Made by a program: the position numbers and the translations under genes
Shown: piece by piece, positions 25,872-31,123 of the stretch
Position numbering within the stretch: the first letter of the stretch is position 1
Layout of the letters: every line of letters starts with the position of its first letter
Assembly (NCBI GenBank): GCA_904420055.1
Contig: CAJFTV010000163.1
Coordinates: 1 to 31,123, forward strand
Origin: Candidatus Alloscillospira gallinarum
GTDB lineage: Bacteria > Bacillota > Clostridia > Oscillospirales > Oscillospiraceae
Reading direction: 5' to 3'
DNA: 31,123 bases
Notes under the pieces: generated by a model
The model's database searches: none
Told to the model about the DNA's origin: nothing
What the model saw: only the letters and a program-made list of their open reading frames with translations

Positions 25872-26427
25872 AGAAGAGAAAAAAATATTCAGAGACGGAG
25901 TTTTGGCCGAGACAGAGGCCCTGCCGGAGGAGTATATCCGGGAAAGCAACATTAAAATTGCTGAGAATTTTCTGGCTCTGCCGGAATATAAGTCTGCAAA
26001 AACTGTATTCGCCTACCTTGGCGTGGGCCGGGAACCGGCCACGTCCGGCATCATAAGCGCAATGCTTAAAGACGGCAAAACCGTGGCTCTGCCTATAAGC
26101 TACAGGGGCGGCATTATGGTTCCACACGTTATACAGAGCCTCGACGAAATGATACCCGGCAAATTCGGCATACCGGCGCCGCCGGAGGATACCCCCTCCC
26201 TTACGCCGGAGGAAGTTGACCTCATAATAGTGCCTGGTGTTACATTTGATAAAAACGGCTACCGCATGGGCCGCGGCGGCGGCTATTATGACCGCTATCT
26301 GGAAAAGACGGGGGCTTTTTCCGTTGGCATCGCCCGTTCCCGTCTCGTCCGTCCTGTACCGATTGAAAGCCACGACATGTCTGTAAATTGTCTCGTTACC
26401 GATGCCGGGGTCACTTACTTCAAATAA
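25861..26427 (+). CDS. 5-formyltetrahydrofolate cyclo-ligase
   Basis: A 188-residue 5-FCL (MTHFS, YgfA/YqgN family), which uses ATP to convert 5-formyl-THF to 5,10-methenyl-THF, returning stored folate to one-carbon metabolism. The signature GRGGGYYDRYL (about 139-149) and the preceding LIIVPGVTFDKNGYRMG are clear, and EEYIRESNIKIAENFLAL at the N-terminus fits the family. The start lies inside the last 11 bases of tmk (ATG in the context GAAAAATGAGCAG), so translation is probably coupled. The gene ends at a convergent structure shared with the small cysteine-rich gene on the other strand. Confidence 0.94.
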   Translation: MSSKEEKKIFRDGVLAETEALPEEYIRESNIKIAENFLALPEYKSAKTVFAYLGVGREPATSGIISAMLKDGKTVALPISYRGGIMVPHVIQSLDEMIPGKFGIPAPPEDTPSLTPEEVDLIIVPGVTFDKNGYRMGRGGGYYDRYLEKTGAFSVGIARSRLVRPVPIESHDMSVNCLVTDAGVTYFK

Positions 26428-26460
26428 AAATTTCAGCGGAGGCTGAAATACAGCCCCCGC
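26426..26460 (-). terminator. Terminator of the cysteine-rich peptide gene
   Basis: On the minus strand TTTCAG (26448-26443) pairs with CTGAAA (26436-26431), directly followed by TTTTTATTT. A larger alternative stem, GCGG-GGCTG with CAGCC-CCGC (26436-26460), is also possible. On the plus strand no T-run follows, so it mainly serves the minus-strand gene. Confidence 0.7.
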
Positions 26461-26471
26461 CGGAAACTTAT

Positions 26472-26612
26472 TTAGCAGCCGCAGCCACAGCCGTTGTCAC
26501 AGCCGCAGCCGCAGTTGTTGTTGCAGCCACAGCTGTTACTGCCGCAGCCACCGCAGCAGAAGAGAACGATAAGGATAAGTATGATCCAGAGACAGGAATT
26601 ATTGTTGCACAT
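26472..26612 (-). CDS. 46-residue cysteine-rich membrane peptide, function unknown
   Basis: A 46-residue peptide with 13 cysteines. The N-terminus MCNNNSC is followed by a short hydrophobic run (about 8-18, LWIILILIVLF) and then a Cys/Gly/Asn tail in CGC and CGG units to the end. It should insert in or lie on the membrane with a tail able to bind metal or form many disulfides. I chose ATG at 26612 because GGAG lies eight bases upstream; the frame continues 23 codons further but with no site and an ordinary basic sequence. Similar small Gly/Cys-rich hydrophobic proteins (YjcZ-like) occur in spore formers, but I do not recognise this one. It lies convergent to 5-FCL and divergent from mltG, with its own terminator. 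The DNA is low-complexity. Confidence 0.75.
   Translation of the reverse strand: MCNNNSCLWIILILIVLFCCGGCGSNSCGCNNNCGCGCDNGCGCGC
26475..26562 (+). repeat. GCAGCC-type low-complexity repeat encoding the Cys-rich tail
   Basis: Imperfect tandem units of GCAGCC/GCAGCCA/TTGTTG run through the 3' part of the cysteine-rich gene. Each unit encodes Gly-Cys or Asn on the minus strand. Such tracts are prone to slippage, so tail length may vary between strains. Confidence 0.6.
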
Positions 26613-26814
26613 ATATGTTGCTCCATTCCGCCGTGCGCGTCGGCATAAATTTTTTGATTTCCTTAAATCCCGGGTGCGCATTATTATTAAATTTCGGGAC
26701 CCTTATCTGTTGTTTGGCAGCTTTTCTGCTGTCTGAGATATACTATGTACAGCAGGCATGACCTGTTACACGCTTACCGAATTTAAATTACCATTTTCAT
26801 TAGGAGAATTTTTT

Positions 26815-28299
26815 ATGGCAGACAACAACAAGTTCTGGGACAACTTTTTAGAGTCCGAAAACGGGAATTCACCACCAGAGAATATACCCGATGACGGTAT
26901 TTCTGATGACACAAAAATCGTACCGCCCACAGACGGCGAGGAAACATACGGATTCAGGGATTTTGACCTGACTGAAGAGGACCCTTTCCCCATGCCCTCT
27001 AATCCTTCGCCCGAACCCCCCGCCGCCCCTGATAACGGCGATGGCCAGGACCCTGACGGGGCAGAAAAAGACACTGGTCCTGAGGAATTCGACATCAATT
27101 TTGACTTTGACGGAGAGTACAGAGACGTGCCGGAAAAACGACCCCTGCGCCGCCGGAGAGAGAAGCGCTCCGGATGTATCGGCGGCCTTTTATACGGTAT
27201 ATTTATAATATGCTTCAGCGTTATAGCAGCTTCACTTTTGTGGCTTGCCGCCTCCGACGTTCTGGCACTGGGCAAGGAAGAGGGAGTAGTGGTTGTGACA
27301 CTTCCGGATTCTGCATTCACCACTGAAACAGTTGAAGTAACCGACGAAAACGGAAATGTAACCGGGACTGAGGAACAAACAATCGCCGACCTTGACGCTG
27401 TGGCCGATATTCTCCACGACCAGGGACTTATAAAATACAAGTTTCTGTTTAAGCTGTTCTGCAGGGTATCAAATGCCGAGGAAAAAATTGGCCCCGGCTC
27501 CTACACCTTAAACTCAAATTACGACTACCGCGCCATCGTGTCCGGCACCACTCCCGGCAGCGGCCAGCTCGCCGAGGTGGACGTCACCATACCCGAAGGC
27601 TATACTCTTCAGCGTATTTTTGCACACCTTGAGGAAGAGCAGGTGTGTACTCAGGCAGAGCTCTGGGACGCTGCGGCAAACCATGCCTTTGAAGAAGAAT
27701 ACACATTCCTTGCGGGCATTCCCGAAATCGGCGACCAGTACCGCCTGGAGGGATTTTTGTTCCCAGACACGTATACATTTTATATCGGTGATGACCCGGT
27801 CAGGGTAATAGAGAAATTCCTTGACAACTTTGAGGTAAAATTTGGCGAGACATATATACAGCGCGCCGCAGAGCTCAATTACTCCGTGCGCGACATAATC
27901 ATCATAGCCTCCATGATAGAGCGCGAGGCCTCCTCATATGAGGGAGAGCGCGACCTCATCGCCTCTGTCATATACAACCGCATAAACAGCTATAATTTCC
28001 CCTGCATTCAGATTGACGCCACAATAATCTACGGCATGGAGCGCAACGGGGACGGAGGACAGCCAATCGACACAAGCTATGACTCTCCATACAACACATA
28101 TATACACGAGGGACTGCCTCCCGGGCCTATCTGCAACCCCGGTGAACAGTCAATACGCGGCGCGTTGTACCCGGAGTCCACGAATTACTACTATTACGCG
28201 CTTCACACGCCGGACGAAAACGGCAACGTATACCACGAGTTCTTCTCTGACTACAACTCCTTCTTAAACTTCATAAACAGCAGTGAGTTCGGTGGTTAA
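26815..28299 (+). CDS. mltG: Endolytic murein transglycosylase MltG (YceG-like)
   Basis: A 494-residue MltG, a membrane-bound lytic transglycosylase that cuts nascent glycan strands. The catalytic domain has TIPEGYTLQRIFAHL (LysM-like part), LEGFLFPDTYTF (311-322), IIASMIEREAS with the likely catalytic E369, and GLPPGPICNPG near the C-terminus. One membrane helix (about 121-145) follows a cytoplasmic N-terminal region of about 118 residues that is acidic, Pro-rich and probably disordered, ending in a basic RPLRRRREKR. I chose ATG at 26815 (AGGAG eight bases upstream) over an upstream frame start at 26758. It overlaps the next U32 gene by 17 bases, the mltG-U32 order known as yrrL-yrrN/O in Bacillus. 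Confidence 0.94.
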   Translation: MADNNKFWDNFLESENGNSPPENIPDDGISDDTKIVPPTDGEETYGFRDFDLTEEDPFPMPSNPSPEPPAAPDNGDGQDPDGAEKDTGPEEFDINFDFDGEYRDVPEKRPLRRRREKRSGCIGGLLYGIFIICFSVIAASLLWLAASDVLALGKEEGVVVVTLPDSAFTTETVEVTDENGNVTGTEEQTIADLDAVADILHDQGLIKYKFLFKLFCRVSNAEEKIGPGSYTLNSNYDYRAIVSGTTPGSGQLAEVDVTIPEGYTLQRIFAHLEEEQVCTQAELWDAAANHAFEEEYTFLAGIPEIGDQYRLEGFLFPDTYTFYIGDDPVRVIEKFLDNFEVKFGETYIQRAAELNYSVRDIIIIASMIEREASSYEGERDLIASVIYNRINSYNFPCIQIDATIIYGMERNGDGGQPIDTSYDSPYNTYIHEGLPPGPICNPGEQSIRGALYPESTNYYYYALHTPDENGNVYHEFFSDYNSFLNFINSSEFGG

Positions 28300-29515
28300 A
28301 AAAACAGAGCTTCTCTCCCCGGCGGGAGACATGGAAAAGCTAATAATGGCCGTAACTTACGGTGCAGACGCAGTTTATCTGGCCGGCAGCATGTTTGGAA
28401 TGCGTGCTGCCGCCGGGAATTTTAACAGTGAAGAACTCACAGAGGCCGTAAACCTCTGTCACAGTCTCGGTGTGAAGGTATACGTCACATGCAACACCGT
28501 TCCAAACAACCGTGAAGCAGCCCTCCTGCCGCCGTTTCTGGAGTTTTTGGAAAGCGCCGGGGTAGACGGGCTTATAGTCGCAGATATGGGCGTATTTGCC
28601 CTGGCAAAGCGCCATGCCCCAGGCACACACATACACGTAAGTACTCAGGCCGGCGTATATAACTATGAAACCGCCCGTGCCTTTTACGACATGGGCGCAA
28701 GCCGTGTTGTTCTGGCACGGGAAATGACCCTTGACGATATATTTCTCCTGAGGGAGAAGGTCCCCCGTGAGCTGGAGATTGAGGCCTTTGTCCACGGGGC
28801 AATGTGCGTCTCATTTTCGGGCAGGTGTCTCATCTCAAACTACTTAATCGGCCGCGATGCGAACCGAGGCGAATGCGCCCAGCCATGCCGCTGGAAATAC
28901 CACCTCGTAGAGGAAAAGCGGCCGGGAGAGTACTTTGAAATTACAGAGGACGGCGGCACTTACATTATGAACTCCCGCGACCTCTGTATGATTGACCACA
29001 TTCCCGAGCTGATTTCCGCCGGAATTGACAGCTTTAAAATCGAGGGACGCATGAAATCCGCCTATTACGCCGCCGCTGTCACAAACGCATACCGCCACGG
29101 AATTGACGCGGCCCTTGCCGGTGTCCCCTTAGACCCTGTATGGTCTGCGGAAATGAATCTCGTATCTCACAGGGAGTACGGAACCGGCTTTTATTTTGAC
29201 CGCGGCGGGCCCGGCCAGCACTACGGCACCTCCTCTTCAATCTATTTTTCCGGCTGCGACGTGGCCGCCGTTGTGGAGGAATGTGACGCTTCAGGGTACG
29301 CAAGGCTGTCACAGCGTAACAAGTTCTCTGTGGGCGATACATTAAGCCTGCTTACTCCCGGCGGGCTTCCTGTCACATTTACGGCAGGAGAGCTGAAAAA
29401 TGCTGCCGGTGAAGCGGTGGAATCAGTCCCTCACCCCACCATGGAATTTACCATGCAGCTTCCCTCTTACGCGCCAAAATATTCTATTATAAGAAAAATA
29501 AAAGCTCATGCCTGA
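28283..29515 (+). CDS. U32 family protein, TrhP/YrrN-YrrO-like tRNA hydroxylation factor
   Basis: A 410-residue U32 protein of the short type. In E. coli TrhP (YegQ) and Bacillus YrrN/YrrO, such proteins are needed for 5-hydroxyuridine at tRNA position 34. The barrel starts TELLSPAGDMEKLIMAVTYGADAVYL. The cluster region has C175, C182, C198 and C202 (HGAMCVSFSGRC, GECAQPCRWKY), and the later IEGRMKSAYYAA is conserved. The start is GTG inside the end of mltG with no clear ribosome binding site, so expression probably depends on coupling to mltG. The stop codon lies in the loop of the terminator hairpin. The tRNA role is inferred from family and synteny. Confidence 0.87.
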   Translation: MSSVVKKTELLSPAGDMEKLIMAVTYGADAVYLAGSMFGMRAAAGNFNSEELTEAVNLCHSLGVKVYVTCNTVPNNREAALLPPFLEFLESAGVDGLIVADMGVFALAKRHAPGTHIHVSTQAGVYNYETARAFYDMGASRVVLAREMTLDDIFLLREKVPRELEIEAFVHGAMCVSFSGRCLISNYLIGRDANRGECAQPCRWKYHLVEEKRPGEYFEITEDGGTYIMNSRDLCMIDHIPELISAGIDSFKIEGRMKSAYYAAAVTNAYRHGIDAALAGVPLDPVWSAEMNLVSHREYGTGFYFDRGGPGQHYGTSSSIYFSGCDVAAVVEECDASGYARLSQRNKFSVGDTLSLLTPGGLPVTFTAGELKNAAGEAVESVPHPTMEFTMQLPSYAPKYSIIRKIKAHA

Positions 29516-29528
29516 CGCATGAGCTTTT
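29501..29528 (+). terminator. Terminator overlapping the end of the U32 gene
   Basis: AAAGCTCATGC (29501-29511) pairs perfectly with GCATGAGCTTT (29517-29527), loop CTGAC, then a T-run. The left arm is the last codons of the U32 gene, and its TGA stop (29513-29515) is in the loop. Confidence 0.92.
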
Positions 29529-29619
29529 TGTATACACTTTACCACCGCCTGTACTATCATTTGTCGGCTATGGCTGATATACTGATGTAAAAAGAGATTA
29601 CAGGAGAGGCGGCGACTAC

Positions 29620-31017
29620 ATGGGAAAAAATCAGACGGACAGAGACACACTTTTGGGCACCGCACCTTTAAACGGACTGATTGCAAAATTTGCGATACCC
29701 TCTATAATAAGTCTTTTAGTAAACGCAGCATATAACATAACTGACCAGATATTTATCGGCAACGTGGTGGGCATGCTGGGAAACGCCGCCACAAACGTGG
29801 CCTTTCCCACGGTAACTATAACTACTGCGCTGGCTCAGCTTGTGGGCATTGGCACGGCGGCAAACTTCAACATGAACCTCGGCGCCAAGCGCCGGGACGA
29901 GGCACAGCGCTACATCGGGACCGGCCTTACCATGATGAGCATTTTCGGCATTCTGCTTTTTGCCGTAATTGTTTTATTTAAAACCCCCATCCTTCTGCTC
30001 TGCGGTGCTACCGACAGTGTTTTGCCGCTTTCACAGCTTTATCTCGGTATTACCGCCTTTGGCATTCCATTCCTTCTCTTCACCAATTCGGCAAGTGTCC
30101 TGATACGTGCCGACGGCAGTCCGATGTATTCTATGATTTGTACCGTCATAGGCGCCGTTTTAAACGTATTTTTAGACTGGCTTTTCATGTTTCCCTTAAA
30201 CTGGGGAATACAGGGGGCCGCGCTTGCTACCATAACCGGCCAGATTGTGTCGTTTATATTCTGCATACTCTACTTCCCGCGGTTCAAAACCTTTAAAATA
30301 CGGTTTAAATCCCTGGGGCTCCGCCTTCACTATGTGCTGAATATTGTAAAGCTCGGCACCTCCAACTTTATAAACCACGTTATTATGACCGCCGTAAACA
30401 TTGTCCTGAACAACACGCTCACTCACTACGGCGCACTGTCAATATACGGCAGCGACATACCATTGGCAGTGGCAGGAATTGTAGCAAAACTAAACACTAT
30501 TCTTGTCTCCTTTGTGGTGGGCCTTGCTCAGGGCTGCCAGCCCATATGGAGCTTCAATATGGGCGCAAAAAATTATGACCGGGTGAAAAAGACGTTTAAA
30601 AAGGCCGTAACCGCAGCCCTTATCATATGTGTTGTCGCCTTTTTAACATTTCAGCTCTTCCCCCGGCAGATAACAGGTATTTTCGGCAGCGGCGACGAGC
30701 TTTACTTTGAATTTGCAGAGAAATATCTGCGAATATATCTCATGATGTGCTGTGTGTTTGGCGTACAGCCACTCAGCATAAATTACTTTACAAGCATCGG
30801 ACAGGTACGCCAGGGTGTTGTGCTCTCGCTGTCAAGGCAGGGATTTCTGCTAATCCCGCTGCTTATTATCCTGCCTCTGTTTCTGGGCCTTAACGGCGTG
30901 CTGTGCGCGGGACCGATTGCCGACGGGCTGGCGGCGCTTCTCTCAGTCATACTTGTAATGCGCAGTTTTAAAAGGCTTAGTGCAATAGAGCTTGCAGAAA
31001 CAAATCAAATATCCTGA
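29620..31017 (+). CDS. MATE family efflux transporter
   Basis: A 465-residue inner-membrane transporter with about 12 hydrophobic helices, of the MATE branch of the MOP superfamily; such proteins export drugs or metabolites using Na+ or H+ gradients. The N-terminal KFAIPSIISLLVNAAYNITDQIFIGNVVG is typical, including the conserved TDQIFIG helix 1 end. Its symmetrical counterpart in the second half is near VAGIVAKLNTILVSFVVGLAQGCQPIWSFNMGAKNYDRVKK. The ATG is preceded by AGGAGAGG. It is a single-gene unit between two strong terminators. The substrate cannot be told from sequence. Confidence 0.93.
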   Translation: MGKNQTDRDTLLGTAPLNGLIAKFAIPSIISLLVNAAYNITDQIFIGNVVGMLGNAATNVAFPTVTITTALAQLVGIGTAANFNMNLGAKRRDEAQRYIGTGLTMMSIFGILLFAVIVLFKTPILLLCGATDSVLPLSQLYLGITAFGIPFLLFTNSASVLIRADGSPMYSMICTVIGAVLNVFLDWLFMFPLNWGIQGAALATITGQIVSFIFCILYFPRFKTFKIRFKSLGLRLHYVLNIVKLGTSNFINHVIMTAVNIVLNNTLTHYGALSIYGSDIPLAVAGIVAKLNTILVSFVVGLAQGCQPIWSFNMGAKNYDRVKKTFKKAVTAALIICVVAFLTFQLFPRQITGIFGSGDELYFEFAEKYLRIYLMMCCVFGVQPLSINYFTSIGQVRQGVVLSLSRQGFLLIPLLIILPLFLGLNGVLCAGPIADGLAALLSVILVMRSFKRLSAIELAETNQIS

Positions 31018-31024
31018 CTACATA

Positions 31025-31058
31025 AAAATACCGCGTGCAGCTGCACGCGGTATTTTTT
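31025..31058 (+). terminator. Intrinsic terminator of the MATE gene (perfect palindrome)
   Basis: TACCGCGTGCAG/CTGCACGCGGTA is a perfect 24-bp palindrome (31029-31052), with A-run before and TTTTTT after; it would terminate transcription from either side. Confidence 0.92.
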
Positions 31059-31123
31059 ATTCTCTATTTCCACTCTCTGTAACGGGGAGCGGCCTCTTTT
31101 CTCTCATACGCTATTACAACGCG

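Noticed and set aside
26388..26648. Plus-strand frame with an Ala/Val/Thr-rich repeat sequence
   Set aside because: It is the shadow of the minus-strand cysteine-rich gene, whose GCAGCC repeats read as Ala/Val/Thr in this frame, and it lacks a ribosome binding site.

Overview
The window reads as chromosomal housekeeping DNA from a moderate-GC, probably spore-forming member of the Clostridia (Bacillota; an Oscillospiraceae/Ruminococcaceae-like lineage is my best guess). The basis is strong GGAGG ribosome binding sites, GTG/TTG starts, a T-box leader, and the Firmicutes-type proteins HemZ, bifunctional Rel, RqcP, DnaD/DnaI, a SpoVB/MurJ-type flippase and a Mre-PBP2-MinD cluster. I see no phage, insertion sequence, CRISPR array, rRNA or tRNA.

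Left half (about 0.1-13.6 kb, all minus strand). Reading in the direction of transcription: dnaD-like and dnaI-like replication genes, then a SpoVB-like flippase, mazG, HU and rqcP (the yabM-yabN-yabO order known from Bacillus, with HU inserted). A new sigma-A-type promoter then starts recJ-rel-dtd-MBL hydrolase-hemZ-nucleoside kinase, several of which overlap or abut by a few bases. A small zinc-ribbon membrane protein with its own terminator closes the left edge.

Switch region (13.65-13.97 kb). A divergent intergenic region carries a good promoter for dnaD on the minus strand and, on the plus strand, a strongly folded stretch that may be a 6S-like RNA.

Right half (13.97-31 kb, plus strand except one tiny gene). 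Order: U32 protein with C-terminal extension, maf, mreC, mreD, PBP2; then a promoter and a MinD-like ATPase with an mgsA-like gene; then a T-box leader controlling hisS-aspS; then a promoter with tmk and 5-formyl-THF cyclo-ligase; a convergent 46-residue cysteine-rich membrane peptide; mltG overlapping a second U32 gene; and a MATE transporter with a perfect-palindrome terminator.

Working together, the genes cover envelope growth (MreC, MreD, PBP2, MltG, flippase), stringent response and translation quality control (Rel, Dtd, RqcP), aminoacylation (HisRS, AspRS), nucleotide and folate supply or clean-up (Tmk, nucleoside kinase, Maf, MazG, 5-FCL), replication/repair (DnaD, DnaI, RecJ, HU) and RNA hydroxylation (two U32 proteins). 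I did not find an obvious new defence or biosynthetic system. The points most worth following are an mgsA homologue lacking the catalytic Asp and His of methylglyoxal synthase, a MinD-like protein with no membrane anchor and no MinC, a T-box specifier reading GACAC (Asp and His codons overlapping), the possible 6S-like RNA, and the cysteine-rich peptide.
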